Assembly: GCA_036365145.1 (NCBI GenBank)
Contig: JAEOAD010000024.1
Location: forward strand, 12,395,001 to 12,459,000
Reading direction: 5' to 3'
Length of the DNA stretch: 64,000 nt
Source: Orientallactaga sibirica
Lineage: Eukaryota; Chordata; Mammalia; Rodentia; Dipodidae
Below, one piece after another: positions 1 through 11,032 of this stretch; the first letter of the stretch is position 1; the number at the start of each line of letters is the position of its first letter. Under the pieces are notes generated by a model. It was not told the DNA's origin. It saw only the letters and a program-made list of their open reading frames with translations, and made no database searches. A program made the translations under genes and the position numbers.

Positions 1-145
1 ATCCAGATGTGTGCGCCCCCTTGTAGTCAAGTGCGGCATTGCGCCCTTGCATCACTTTACATCTGGCTAAACGTGGGACCTGGAGATTGGAACTGCTGGA
101 GATTGGAACCAGCGTTCTTAGGCTTAGGAGGCAGGCTTCTTACAA
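1..145 (-). repeat. tRNA-like SINE, long subfamily, 5' part
   Basis: Reverse complement of the ggctggag SINE, cut by the window edge. The reverse strand reads cctcctaagcctaag near its start and contains the 'aatgccgcacttgac' block that marks a distinct longer subfamily, also seen at 3424, 7699, 43899, 50448 and 54239. Confidence 0.85.
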
Positions 146-244
146 GTGAAATCTGCCATGTATTTAGGAAATAGCTGGGAACCCAGAGTGGAAAATAGAA
201 GTTCAATATTGTGAATCACACAATTAAAAATACTGGCAATAAGT

Positions 245-575
245 CTGACGCTGTGGTGTCTTAAATACGAAATGTTTCCAGTACCCTCATTTGTTTGTGC
301 TTTTAAGCCTTATACTTGACCCCTAGCTGATGAAGCCTTAAGGATGTGGAGATTCATAGGCATGACACTTGGTGCTAACTTTGAAGCTTATTAATCTAGT
401 CCACTGGATGATCAGAACTCAGTGACCCTTGTCTACTCCCTCCCGACTGATGTAACAAGATGTGATACCCAGTCTCCCCTCTGCTATGATTTCCTGGCCA
501 TGATGAAACTTCTCAAAATTAAGCCTTAAATAAAACCTTTCTTCCCATAAGCGTCTTCTTATAGTGTTTTCTGTG
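245..575 (+). repeat. LTR-like repeat (MaLR type, uncertain)
   Basis: The right part (ctgctatgatttcctggccatgatg ending in taaataaaacctttcttcc) resembles the 3' half of rodent MaLR-type LTRs, with an internal polyadenylation-like AATAAA. The left boundary is vague and no target-site duplication was found. Confidence 0.4.
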
Positions 576-576
576 T

Positions 577-617
577 TGTTTGTTTGTTTGTTTGTTTGCT
601 TGTTTGTTTGTTTGTTT
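577..617. repeat. (TTTG)n microsatellite
   Basis: About ten units of TTTG with one C interruption, directly following the LTR-like repeat. Confidence 0.95.
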
Positions 618-964
618 TTCCCAGAAATGAGAGGGTGACTGCAAGAGAAACCATAATTTCACCAGTGTATAACTAAGAGGAAATCTTATGTGAGTCGGTT
701 ATATGTAGGGGAGAATATTTTGAGTTGTTAGATATGCAAATAAAAACCAGAAAGCTCTAGAAAAATTGTGATTTGGGGAAAAACTAAAAACTAATAAAAT
801 CATTTATTGAAGCCTGAGCAATTCTGAGCACATATCTTTGACTAACCCCTGACTTTAATGGAAGTTCATAACCTTCAAATCTCCGAACACTTGGGATAAC
901 TGTCACTGTATTCTATGTCTATTACTTCTTGATACACACTCATTTTTCATATATATATATATAT

Positions 965-1156
965 ATATTATTTTTATTTGACAGAGTAAGAAGGAGAGAG
1001 AGAGAGAATTGACATGCCAGGGCCTTCAGCCAATGCATACAAACTCCAGATGTGTACGCCCCCTTGTGCATCAAGCTAACGTGGGTCTGGAGAGTCAAAC
1101 CTGCGTTCTTAGGCTTTGTAGGCAAACACCTGAACAACTAAGCTATCTCTCCAGCT
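965..1156 (-). repeat. tRNA-like SINE
   Basis: Reverse-strand copy ending in aagctatctctccagc, with a T/A-rich tail at its left and an AG tract. A TA array at 949-968 adjoins the tail. Confidence 0.85.
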
Positions 1157-1242
1157 TTCATATTTATATTTTGAGTGTGCTTTAATTAAACCCACCCTTG
1201 GATCAAAAAATCCTATTAGAGTGTTCTTTAATATGAATGAAT

Positions 1243-1442
1243 GGGCTGGAGAAATGGCTTAGCACTTAAGGCATTTGCTTGCAAAGCCAAAGCACCCAGG
1301 TTGTTCATTACCCCAGTATCCACATTTAGCCAGATGCACAAGGTAGAAATCTCTGTCTGCAGTTTTTTTTTTTTTTTTTTTTTTTTTAAGTAGCTGGAGG
1401 CCTTGGTGCCCCCTCTCTTAAATAAATAAGTAAAAATAAAAT
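1243..1442 (+). repeat. tRNA-like SINE
   Basis: Begins gggctggagaaatggcttag and ends in aataaataagtaaaaataaaa. An internal T run at 1363-1387 replaces part of the CT-rich segment. Confidence 0.88.
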
Positions 1443-1462
1443 ATGTAAAATGAATGAAATGT

Positions 1463-1600
1463 TGGGCCTGGTAGTGCATGCCTTTAACCCCAGCACTTGG
1501 AGAGGCAGAGTTAGGTGGACTGCTGTCAGTTTGAGGCCAGCCTGAGACTAAGGAGTGGGTTCCAAGTCAGCCTGGGCTAGAGTGAGAAACTATTATGAAC
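1463..1600 (+). repeat. B1-like SINE
   Basis: Diverged copy containing tgcatgcctttaaccccagc, the 'gaggccagcctgagac' block and 'tcagcctgggctagagtgag'. Confidence 0.85.
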
Positions 1601-1604
1601 AAAG

Positions 1605-3050
1605 AAATGAAAAGAATGAAATTATTCAGCAATTAGCATTTCCAAACTATTTTTAACTCTTCAGTTGATGGTGATTTCACTATTATATATCATAGAATGG
1701 AATCGTTATCTATTTAATATTAAGAAAAATATAAAATGTTTTAAAAATACTGATGAAAGCTTCAGACTACAACCATCCTTGTCTCACAAACCAATTTTGT
1801 TATCTCTGTTTAATATCAATGTTTTCTTTAAAATTATTGCCTTTTTAATGGTAGGCTACAATTACATTTAGCATGTTGAGGCCTAAAATGACATAGACAT
1901 ATAAGTAATTACTCTACACATTTCTCTAAATAGAGATACATGTTTGTCACAGATATTAGTAGTAAGAAAGTCGCAGTGCTATTATAAAGACATGATAAAT
2001 GTAGTCATGTAAGAAAACAATTTTTTTTTATTTTTCACCCTCTATCAATCTATAAAGCCCATAAATATTTACTACTAATTAGTATGCTGAAAGTAGATCA
2101 AAAAGATAGAAAGTTCATGCAAGAGAAAGAGAAATATAATGAAAACTCTAATAATAACATCTATTAAAATTTCTATGATTCCAAATCAATGGTAAGTACT
2201 TGTTTTAGGCAGAATTCTGTATTTCTGTTTCATTAAAAAAATAATGTGTGACTATTGGGATATGGTTAAAGTTTTTGTTCTCACAGAAAGAACAAACCTT
2301 GATATAAGATGATAAGAGATGTAGTAAGTTATTATGTATGTTCATGGTCTGAATGCCTTCCCCATTCCATATACAAGTATATTCCAAAGGTTGGATAATT
2401 TCCCTTTTCCCCTTGCTATTAATTCTTAAAGACTGGTTTTGCTCTCCTCTACTTCTTAGAATCTTCACCCTGAATTAGTATAGACTCATAAATTTCCTAG
2501 TCTATTTATTATCAATATAAACTTATATGATTCCTAGTCATGTTTGAGTACTGGAAGTGTAACAACAATTAAGGAAAAAAAAAAAAAACAGCTTTTAGAA
2601 AAAAAGTAAGTTCCATAATAAATTTGTTAGGGCAGGGATATTAAGAAAAACAGAAATGTGGCACCATTTTCAACATGCTATTGGCAATTTTTTTTCTTGA
2701 TGGCACTTAGGATAATCATAACAAATAAATAAAAAAGATAGATAAACTAATCTTCAGACACATGAAAACTACATGTCAAAACAAACTGAAGAATAAAGTT
2801 TTAAAGATCTGTCCACTAAAAACTAATTGTATTCATTATTCAAGCCCGTGAGTACAATCTCAGAAAATTTATATTTCAATGAGAACCATTCCCACCACAG
2901 TTATAGAAAATAACAAAGTCCTAGTATCATGTCATCCATTATATATAATTAATTTACTTAATATGTACTTAGTTGAACTAGCTAAATGCTATTCAAGGGG
3001 AATCTGAAAAAAGAGTGGAAAATACAGTGGAAAATTACTCCACCCATACA
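1605..3050. other. AT-rich intronic stretch, nothing recognised
   Basis: No gene, splice-flanked conserved frame or identifiable repeat apart from short A runs (2574-2588). The small open frames here have no coding character. Confidence 0.6.
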
Positions 3051-3053
3051 ATT

Positions 3054-3065
3054 ATTTTTTTAAAT

Positions 3066-3109
<44 letters not shown>

Positions 3110-3290
3110 TTTGTAAGAGAGAGAGAGTCAGATAGAGAATGGTCACATAAGGGCCTCTAGCCACTGCAAATGAATCCCAAATCCATGTGCCACCTTGTGC
3201 ATCTGGCTTACATGGGTACTGGGGAGTCAAACCTGGTTCCTTAGGCTTCAGAGTAAACAGCCTTAACCACTAACCCATCTCTCCAGACCT
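3054..3290 (-). repeat. tRNA-like SINE with target-site duplication
   Basis: Reverse-strand SINE with an (ATTT)n tail at 3072-3112. The 10-bp repeat catacaatta flanks it exactly at 3044-3053 and 3291-3300, marking the insertion boundaries. Confidence 0.93.
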
Positions 3291-3423
3291 CATACAATTA
3301 ACTTTACATTTAACAATTAGATATAAAAACTTTGACTTCTACAAAATTTTTATTACTATGTTAATATTTATAATACAGTGTTATATGTTTGATTAAATAT
3401 AAAATTAAGAATATATAAAATCT

Positions 3424-3707
3424 GGGCTGGAGAGATGGCTTAGCGGTTAAGGCGCCTGCCTCCTAAGCCTAAGAACGCTGGTTCAATCTCCAGCGGCTCC
3501 AATCTCCAGGTCCCACGTTTAGCCAGATGCAGTGACACAAGGGCTCAATGCCACAATTGACCACAAGGGGGTGCACGCATCTGGATTTCATTAACAGCAG
3601 CTGAGAGACTGCTGGCATGCCCATCTCTGTCTGTCTCCTTCTCCCTCTCTGTCTGTCTCTCTTTGTGTCTCTCTCCAAAAATAAATAAAATAATAAAAAA
3701 AAAGAAA
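3424..3707 (+). repeat. tRNA-like SINE, long subfamily, with 17-bp target-site duplication
   Basis: Begins gggctggagagatggcttag and carries the cctgcctcctaagcctaag and 'cacaagggctcaatgccac' blocks of the long subfamily, then a CT-rich stretch and A-rich tail. The 17-bp direct repeat aagaatatataaaatct is perfect at 3407-3423 and 3708-3724, so this is a comparatively recent insertion. Confidence 0.96.
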
Positions 3708-4161
3708 AAGAATATATAAAATCTGTTTTCAACAAAAAACAGTTCATAGAAATTTAGAGACCATCTGACATAACATAGATTGCATGTATTCCACTTAAGC
3801 AGATGATAATTTGATATCAAATTTTAAAATAAATAATCAGTAAAATGCCTTAATTTTTCTATTTCTTAATTATGTCGATATTTAACATGATAATATCAGG
3901 AAAAGACTGTCATTTTCTCCTTCATTTCCAAAATGCAGATAATTTAATTCATATAAATATTATATTATTTCTCCCTTAGGGACTTAGTGGAACTATTTTC
4001 ATTTTTAAGTGGACAAAATTTTTATAGGAACATTCTTTTTGCTTAAAATAATTTTCTGTGTATGCTACCCTGCTTTAATAATTTCTTCAAACATTTCTTT
4101 TATTGAATTATTTAAATATTCATTTAAAATTATTTAAACATGATTTATAAAGATGTAATTC

Positions 4162-4320
4162 TTTTTTGTTTGTTTGTTTTGTTTCTCAAGGTAGGGTCTC
4201 ACTCTAGCTCAGGCCGACCTGGAATTCAATATGTAGTCTGAAGGTGGCCTTGAACTCTCGGCCAACCTACTACCTCTGCCTCCCAAGTGCTGGGATTAAT
4301 GGCGTGCGCCACCATGGACA
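4162..4320 (-). repeat. B1-like SINE
   Basis: Reverse-strand copy: T-rich tail, then aaggtagggtctcactctag and cctcccaagtgctgggatta. Confidence 0.92.
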
Positions 4321-4341
4321 GTTTACAAAGATATAATTCTT

Positions 4342-4650
4342 TTGGGAGAACTAGCAAGACAGCTCACTTGGTATAGTGTTGCCTTACACACATGAGGACC
4401 TATGTCCAATCCCTAGAACCCATGAAAAAGTCACAGGCGTGGTAGCACATACTTTTAATTCAAGCACTGGTTTGGTTGTCAGAGGAGGCCATTCAGTCTA
4501 GACTAATTGGTGAATTCTAGGCAAATGGGAGACCCTGTCTGAAAAAAAAAATGATACATGGTATCCCTGGGGTGCAACATCTGAAGTTGCCAATTGCCCT
4601 CCACATTCATGCACACACATTGTGCACCTACCTACACAGAAATGAATACT
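4342..4650 (+). repeat. Old compound SINE (ID/B1-type, B4-like)
   Basis: Starts with a tRNA-like left part (gcaagacagctcacttgg), followed by a B1-like middle (gtggtagcacatacttttaa) and an A-run plus unrelated right part. This is the layout of rodent compound SINEs; the divergence is high. Confidence 0.6.
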
Positions 4651-4835
4651 TACATACAGCCTAATTACTAATTAGTCACAACACTGAAAGATAAGCAACG
4701 TGCCCAGATAATTTATATACCTATATATAAATTTGAAATAGTACTACAATTTGAAAAAGAGGTGGACAGGCTTCTAAATTCTTACCTTGAAAATTGTTTT
4801 AAAACTATAAGGTTGTATTCGCTAGTATTTAGTGT

Positions 4836-4868
4836 GTGTTTTTGTGTGTGTGTATGTGTGTGTGTGTT
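4836..4868. repeat. (TG)n microsatellite
   Basis: Imperfect TG array at the left end of an old reverse-strand SINE. Confidence 0.85.
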
Positions 4869-4879
4869 ATACATATATG

Positions 4880-5143
4880 TGGACATGCATGTAGAAGGTT
4901 GACTTCCAGTGTCTTCTTTGATTACTCATTTTCCATGGAGGCAGAATTTCTTTTCTAAGCCCCCAAATTGTGAATTTAGCTAGTGTCCCTAGCTAGCTTG
5001 CCCCAGAGATTCCATGGCTTCATGAGTCCTGGAATACAGGCAGATGGCCACACTCAGTAGGCAGTAATGTGATTTCCAAACTCAGGTTCTCTAGCCTGCA
5101 TGGCTAGTGATGTTCACACTGAGCCATCTCTCTAGGTACCTGG
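4880..5143 (-). repeat. Old rodent SINE (B3/RSINE-like)
   Basis: Ends in cactgagccatctctctagg and contains 'aaactcaggttctctagcctgc', typical of the right end of old reverse-oriented rodent SINEs. The family name is tentative. Confidence 0.55.
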
Positions 5144-5146
5144 TAA

Positions 5147-5324
5147 TTTTTTTTTATTTTTTTTGTTTGTTTTTTGTTTTTGTTTTTTGAGTTAGGGTCT
5201 CAATCTAGACCAAGCTGGCCTGGAATTCACTGTGTAGTCTCAGGGTGGCCTCGAACTCACAGTGATCCTCCTACCTCTACCTCCCGAGTGCTGGGATTAA
5301 AGGCTTGCGCCACCACACCCAGCC
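5147..5324 (-). repeat. B1-like SINE
   Basis: Reverse-strand copy with a T/G-rich tail, ggcctggaattcactgtgta and a final gcgccaccacacccagcc. Abuts the next SINE directly. Confidence 0.93.
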
Positions 5325-5349
5325 TTTATGTTTTTAGTTATGATAGAGA

Positions 5350-5392
<43 letters not shown>

Positions 5393-5541
5393 TGTGTGTG
5401 TGTATGGGCATACCAGAGCAAAGGAACTCGAGATGTCTGCACCACTTTGTGTATCTGGCTTTCCATGGGTACTGGAGAAGCAAACCTAGACCAGCAAGTC
5501 TTGTTAGTGTCTTAAATGGATGAGCCATCTTCCTCAGCCTA
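5325..5541 (-). repeat. tRNA-like SINE with AG and TG arrays
   Basis: Reverse-strand SINE whose CT-rich segment has expanded into (AG)n then (TG)n at about 5352-5403; ends atgagccatcttcctcagcc. Confidence 0.88.
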
Positions 5542-5681
5542 TTAATTTTTAATATTTATGCTAAAATATTATCTAAGTTTCCTCATGAAAATTTTTCATG
5601 AAATAGGAAGTGAAAATATGAGATAAAAGAACTTAGATTATAATTAGATTAGTACCAACAACATATGAACAGGATGCTTGT

Positions 5682-5731
<50 letters not shown>
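5682..5731. repeat. (TA)n microsatellite
   Basis: About 25 TA units, close to perfect. Confidence 0.97.
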
Positions 5732-5733
<2 letters not shown>

Positions 5734-5819
5734 TTTGGAATTTATTACACATGAGGTTCACCTGCAGATCCTTTTTATGCTTCCAGTAAAAATGCTTACA
5801 GAAAACTTTTTTTCTAAAA

Positions 5820-6024
5820 TGCTTTTTAATATTTATTTATTATGAGATACAGACTGAGTGAGAAAGAGATAATTGACATGCAAGAATCTCTAGACACTGC
5901 AAATGAATTCAAGACATACACAACACAGTGTGCATCTGGTTTAATGTGGTTTCTGTGTAATGGAACCTGGTTCCTTAGGCTTTGCAGGCAAGGGCCTTAA
6001 CTGCTAAGAAATCTCTCTAGCCCC
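5820..6024 (-). repeat. tRNA-like SINE
   Basis: Diverged reverse-strand copy ending aactgctaagaaatctctct. Confidence 0.8.
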
Positions 6025-6139
6025 AAGCAGACCTTTTTAAGTGATTGTTCTACTATGCTACACAAAATAAAAGTGGAGAAAGGCAAATGACAGAATTTAA
6101 GGAACTCAGAAATAATAACAAGACAATTTAAACAAAAGG

Positions 6140-6332
6140 GGGCTGGAGAGATGGTTTAGCAGTTAAGGCATTTGCCTGCAAAGCCTAAGCCCAAGTTCAA
6201 TTCTCCAATACCCATGTAAGCCAGATGCACAGTGGTGCATGCATCTGGAGTTCGTTTACAGTACTGGAGGCCTTGTTACACCCATTCTCTATCTACCTCT
6301 TCACCTCTCTCTCTCTCTCTGAAATAAATGAA

Positions 6333-6375
<43 letters not shown>

Positions 6376-6378
6376 AAT
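6140..6378 (+). repeat. tRNA-like SINE with (AAAT)n tail
   Basis: Begins gggctggagagatggtttag; the tail is about a dozen AAAT units at 6326-6376. Confidence 0.93.
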
Positions 6379-6399
6379 ATTTTTAAAAATTGGGAATGG

Positions 6400-6570
6400 A
6401 TCTGGGGAGATTTCTCAGTAGTTCGAAGTGCTTGCTTACAAAGCCTGCCAACCCAAACCTGAGTTTGATCCTCCCTAGCACACAAGGAAATGTCAGATGC
6501 AAAGAAGTGGATCAGCTAGACCTGCATTTTTTTTTTTTTTTTTTTGGCAGCACACACATACACATAAAAT
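6400..6570 (+). repeat. tRNA-like SINE, diverged
   Basis: Contains tctggggagatttctcagta and 'acctgagtttgatcctcc', with a T run at 6528-6545 interrupting its right half. It directly follows another SINE. Confidence 0.65.
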
Positions 6571-6840
6571 ATTCTGGAATTAAATTGTCACCTACCGTTG
6601 TATAAGAAGAAAGCAACAGGTATTCATTTATACCTCATTGGCTGAATAAGCTTAATCTTGTTATTAATATCATATATTTAAAGACATTTATATGTCATTA
6701 CTTCGTCTAATGTATAAATAATCCTTGTAATTCAAGCACTGGGTTGGTTGCCATAGGAGGACATACCTGGCGCTCTTCTTTGATTATGATGAGTTTCATT
6801 CATGGAACAGGAAAAATAAGACTATGGAACCATAAGTTAC

Positions 6841-6975
6841 CTTTTTCAATATGCATCCTTTTGGACTCATGTCCCATGTCATGACCAGCCAAATCTCCCT
6901 CCTTGGGCCCTGGGAGCACATTTGGTGATAAACCCATCAGCATCTGGTTCATGGACAAGCCGTTCTGATGCACAG
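6841..6975 (-). CDS. DACH1: DACH1 internal exon, NGLSMNQMLMG linker segment (partial CDS)
   Basis: Seen on the minus strand: acceptor gaacttaacag precedes CTGTGCATCAG at 6975, and donor AAAG|gtaact lies at 6841. The exon is 135 nt: two bases completing a Pro codon, 44 full codons, and the first base of the next codon (phase 1 to phase 1). It encodes VHQNGLSMNQMLMGLSPNVL, then PGPKEGDLAGHDMGHESKRM, then HIEK. From memory of DACH1, the next residue is Asp and the following exon begins the segment leading to the C-terminal Dachbox-C coiled coil. That exon was not found between here and position 1, so it lies beyond the left edge. Confidence 0.95.
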
Positions 6976-7192
6976 CTGTTAAGTTCAAAACAAAAGCACA
7001 AATACAAGAACACCAAACATGTAGTTACAAATAACAGGTAGTCTTTATAACTCAAAACTAAAATATATACATATGATATTCCAACTTTAAAATTAAAAAT
7101 ATTATGAAAATTGATAACCACTGTCACACCTTCAAGATATGCAGAAATATTTTTTCAAAAGAATCACCATTTTACTTTATTTTTTATGTGTG

Positions 7193-7462
7193 TGTGGTGG
7201 TTTGATTCAGGTGTCCCCAATAAACTTAGGTGTTCTGACTGGTTCTCAGCAGATGGAGATTTGGTAATGAACACCTCCTGGAGGCAGTGTATTGTTGGGG
7301 GCAGGCTTATGGGTGTTATAGCCATTTCCCCAGTGTTTGGCACAGTCTCCTCTTCCAGTTGTCCAACTGATGTTGGCCGGGGGGTGATGTCCACCCTCTG
7401 CTCATGCTATCGTTTCCCCCTGCCATCATGGAGCTTCCCCTCAAGTCTATAAGCCAAAATAA

Positions 7463-7493
<31 letters not shown>

Positions 7494-7546
7494 AGCTGTG
7501 CTTGGTCAGGTGATTTCTGCCAGCAATATGAATCTGACTGCAATAG
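7193..7546 (+). repeat. Solo LTR, MaLR-like
   Basis: Starts TGTGGTGGTTTGATTCAG and ends near gaatctgactgcaata, with an AATAA-type polyadenylation region followed by a T run (7462-7488). TGTGGTGG is the usual start of MaLR LTRs. No internal retroviral sequence is present. No clean target-site duplication was found. Confidence 0.7.
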
Positions 7547-7698
7547 TATGTCACATAAAATAGTTTTAATGGCTGGAATAATTTTGAATGGACATATTTA
7601 TTAATCTATTCTCTATCAATGAAGAATTCAATCTTTTAATCTAATTTATAATATTCCCTCCTTACTAAATAAACATTACATATAAAAGTCTATAATCT

Positions 7699-8002
7699 GG
7701 GCTGGAGAGATGGCTTAGGGGTTAAGGCACCTGCCTCCTAAGCCTAAGAATGCTGGTCCCAATCTCCAGGTCCCAAGTTTAGCCAGATGCAAAGTGACAC
7801 AAGGGTGCAATGCCACACTTGACCACAAGGGGGCACACGCATCTGGAGTTCGTTCTCAGCAGCTGAGACAATACTGGCGCACTCATTTCTGTCTTCCTCT
7901 CCCTCTCTCTCTTTCTCTCTCTCTCTGTCTCTCTCTGTGTCTCTCTCCAAAAAAAAAAAAAATAATAATAATAATAAAAGAAAAGAAAAAAAATTTTTTT
8001 TT
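7699..8002 (+). repeat. tRNA-like SINE, long subfamily
   Basis: Begins ggctggagagatggcttagg with the long-subfamily block 'caatgccacacttgac'. The target sequence aaagtctataatct precedes it at 7685-7698 and recurs in shortened form at 8003-8014. Confidence 0.93.
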
Positions 8003-8014
8003 AAAGTCTATAAT

Positions 8015-8163
8015 TTTTTTTTTTTTCGAGGTAGGGTCTCACTCTGGTCCAGGCTGACCTGGAATTAACTATGTAGTCTCAGGGTGGCCTCGAACTCTCG
8101 GCAATCCTCCTACCTCTGCCTCCCGAGGGCTGGGATTAAAGGCATGCACCACCACGCCCGGCT
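8015..8163 (-). repeat. B1-like SINE
   Basis: Reverse-strand copy starting in a T run and ending gcaccaccacgcccggct. It is bounded by the same target word, at 8003-8014 and 8165-8178. Confidence 0.94.
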
Positions 8164-8415
8164 AAAAGTCTATAATCTTATTATAGTGTTTTAAACACTA
8201 TGAAGTTAAAATGCAATAAACAATGTCATGGTGACATGAAAGGCACATATTTTACACATGCTAAGGCATTAGAACTATGGCTCAGTATCTTTTTATTCTA
8301 TTTTATTCTAGTTAATAGTGTCTTATGTATCAAACATTTTCTTTGAAAATTGGTTTTGAACACAAGTTTGAAAATAAAGCTGCCCAATTACAATCTGCTA
8401 AGTAGTAGAAAAGCA

Positions 8416-8438
8416 AAAAAAAAAAAAAAAAAAAAAAA
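8416..8438. repeat. A homopolymer
   Basis: About 23 A residues without a visible SINE body. Confidence 0.9.
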
Positions 8439-8878
8439 CTGTCTTGATCTAATCATAGTGATGTGACATCAAAGCAATGAAGAAGTGTTGCTATGCTATG
8501 TCTGATGCCCAAATGGTTTCTAAGGACATAGTTAGAAAATTCACTTGATCAATTACTCATGAAAATCATAAAACCTTGCTTTCTCTGAAGAATGAAGATA
8601 TTTTAAAGTGTCGTTGTTACATAGTAGAGGCTAACAGTAGGCAGTGACCATTACTCAAACTTATTTCAGGGATTAGTGATGATCTGTAAATGAGTGCTGA
8701 AAGGTTCCATGAGTAACAGAGATTTAATTTAGTTCTTAGATACTTATCACAAGAAGTTTAGTGTACTCAAAGGTTCAAAAGGGGAGCACTGAAGGAAGAT
8801 AAGTGATCAGCTACTACAGTGACAAAATGATAAAGTTATCATCAGTATGTGATGTCTATTAAGTTTCATGATACACTG

Positions 8879-8944
8879 TCCAGGTCAGCCTGGACTTGAG
8901 TGAGATGCTGCCTCAAAAAAAAAATAAAATAAAATAAAAAATAA

Positions 8945-8984
<40 letters not shown>

Positions 8985-9008
8985 CAGACAGAAAGAAAGA
9001 AAGAAAGA
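8879..9008 (+). repeat. B1 3' fragment with (GAAA)n tail
   Basis: Only the last part of a B1-like SINE remains (ccaggtcagcctggacttgag...gcctc), then AAAAT and a long GAAA array. The 5' part of the SINE is missing. Confidence 0.85.
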
Positions 9009-9256
9009 ATTTTACATAGTGTGGGTTTTCTATTTCAATCGCTCCAAGGTTATACTTTGCCTTTCTTTAAGTATTCCTTTATAAATCTAGAAAAAAACAT
9101 TTTCTAGAAATTGTTTTCATAATATACAAATATTCTCAAAAGAATTAAGTCTAAGTCATGTAATTAGGTGAGATTAATAATACATTATTTTAAAAATAGG
9201 AAGTAAGTACTTAAAATAATTGAAAACATTATTCTGCCAATCAAAGGACTCTTCTT

Positions 9257-9461
9257 TAAAATATTTTTATTTATTTATTTTTAAGCAAAGAGAGATAGAA
9301 AAGAGATAAATGGAGAGAATGGGCATGCCAGGGCCTCCAGCTACTGCAAACAGACTCCAGATACATGTGCATCTGGCTTTTTATGGGCAGTGGGGAATCA
9401 AATATAGGTCATTAGGCTGTGCAGGCAAACACCTTTAGTGCTGAGCCATCTCTCGAGAACC
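9257..9461 (-). repeat. tRNA-like SINE
   Basis: Reverse-strand copy ending gtgctgagccatctctcgag. Confidence 0.85.
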
Positions 9462-10150
9462 AAAGTTTTACTTTAATGGAATCATTTCATTAAAAAACAC
9501 CCAGTCTAAGTTTAATAATTTTCTTGGACAAGAAGATCAAAATTAAATATTGTAAAATATGATAAAATATATAAACATTCTTAATAATAATATATAAAAG
9601 AATATCCATTACTAATGATTGTGACTGAAGTATTAGTATTAACTAGTTAATTCTTCAATACATTGATCATCTGAATGATTAAGAAATATACATGTTAAAT
9701 TTACTTTGTTGCATTTGATATGTGTTTGTATCTTTGTTAGCATAGTGATGAATGTCAAAAATTGGTATACTAAAAAGTGGCAGAGGTTTCAACTAAGATG
9801 TGTAAATGAACAATCTGTAACCAGCATATTTGGATGATAGAAACTTGAGAATTGCCTGTGTACTTCAGAAACTAATCTAGAAGAATAGTTATTTTTTTCT
9901 AAGTTATTTTGTAGCTCAAATTTTTATGGCTAGTCTGAAAGACAGGTAGTGATATTCTAGCCTGTGAATGTTACATCATCTTTCATGGCATTCCAAACTG
10001 GGAAACAAAATTTTGAGGGACGGCTATGGCTACAGACCTTCAGGACTTGACACATCTGAAATCAATTTGGAATGAGTGTTTTTTGATTAGAAAACCCAGC
10101 TGCACCTAATAAAGTTTAAAATGGTGACAAGTCAAAAGCATGAGACCTAC

Positions 10151-10286
10151 GGATTCTGTCAGAAGAGCTCTCAGTCCTTGCTGGGGAGCTGGACACACTG
10201 CTGCTCCGGTGTGAGGACGGGTGACTGCCAGGCCTCCGGCCCTCCTCAAGAGAGGGGGCTGGTGAGGGGCTGTCAGGAACACGCTC
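10151..10286 (-). CDS. DACH1: DACH1 internal exon, serine-rich linker (partial CDS)
   Basis: Seen on the minus strand: acceptor ctccatgttacag precedes GAGCGTGTTCC at 10286, and donor ATCC|gtaggt lies at 10151. The exon is 136 nt, that is 45 codons plus the first base of a Pro codon completed in the next exon (phase 0 to phase 1). It encodes ERVPDSPSPAPSLEEGRRPG, then SHPSSHRSSSVSSSPARTES, then SSDRI. The serine and proline runs, including several Ser-Pro pairs, suggest a disordered, phosphorylatable segment; that is inference. The exon is clearly more GC-rich than the surrounding intron. A plus-strand open frame over the same bases is a shadow of this exon. Confidence 0.95.
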
Positions 10287-10451
10287 CTGTAACATGGAGG
10301 TGAGAGAGAAAAGAGATAAATGTCTTTACTTCATAAAGATTTTTACTTCATCAATATTAGTACTTCTTAACATAATAAAGAAAAAAAGTATGTCACCAGC
10401 AGTTAACCACACTAAGAGACTACTTTAATCTTGAGCAAAAACTAAAACGTA

Positions 10452-10605
10452 GGGCTGGACAGCTTGGCTTAGCAGTTAAGACCTTGCCTGAAAAGCCAAA
10501 GGACCCAGGTTCGAGTTTTCTGTATCCACATAAAGCCAGAACTACAAGGTGGTGGTTCATATGTCTGGAGTTCATTTGCAGTGGCCAGTGACCCTGGCAT
10601 GCCCA

Positions 10606-10636
<31 letters not shown>

Positions 10637-10675
10637 CCCCATCTCTCTTTCTCTCTCAAATAAGTAAAATATTTA
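10452..10675 (+). repeat. tRNA-like SINE
   Basis: Begins gggctggacagcttggctta; CT tract and AAATAAGTAAA tail. It lies about 165 nt upstream (in gene direction) of the serine-rich DACH1 exon. Confidence 0.9.
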
Positions 10676-11032
10676 TAAAAACTAAAATGTGACCCATTTC
10701 TGAGCCTTTAATCTAATGATCATTTGTAATGACTAATATTTTCTTAATAAAATGGGGAAATCAGTCATAAATTATGGTTTATAGGTAACTCTCTCTGTAG
10801 TCATAGAAAATGGAAACGATCCCTTCTTTGGAGAAAAAGTGAGTTCAAAGGGGACAATTGAAAAAATCCAAGTGAGAACTTCCACAAAAAAAAGGTACAC
10901 TATTTCTTTCTATTGATAAAGGATGCTGGTATTAGAAGAGAAGACAAAATATTGAAGAGTAAAAAAAATTAAAATATAATTTGGATGAAAGAAATTTTTG
11001 TTTCCAAAAATATCAAATAATTTACTAATATT

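Larger units (their letters stand above)
1..6840 (-). other. DACH1: DACH1 downstream intron, partial
   Basis: Starts at donor gtaact (6840) and runs off the left edge. It is densely packed with SINEs; the largest stretch without a recognisable repeat is about 1605-3050, AT-rich with no coding signal. No exon matching the next DACH1 segment was seen. Confidence 0.8.
6976..10150 (-). other. DACH1: DACH1 intron, about 3.2 kb
   Basis: Intron from donor gtaggt at 10150 to acceptor cttaacag at 6976 (minus strand). It contains one LTR-like element, two adjacent SINE insertions that share a target site, a B1 tail with a GAAA array and one further tRNA-like SINE. Stretches 8180-8878 and 9462-10150 are AT-rich with no gene or repeat I can name. 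Confidence 0.85.

Noticed and set aside
3424..3500. tRNA genes (ggctggagagatggcttag with box-A/box-B-like words)
   Set aside because: These are the tRNA-derived heads of SINEs: repeated some thirty times, followed by SINE bodies and A-rich tails, with no intact cloverleaf.
5682..5731. TA arrays (also at 14620 and 22493) as origins or attachment sites
   Set aside because: Ordinary microsatellites; nothing else points to such a function in this eukaryotic intron.
10121..10303. Plus-strand open frame at the serine-rich exon
   Set aside because: It is the opposite-strand shadow of the DACH1 exon, which has splice sites and a known protein on the minus strand.
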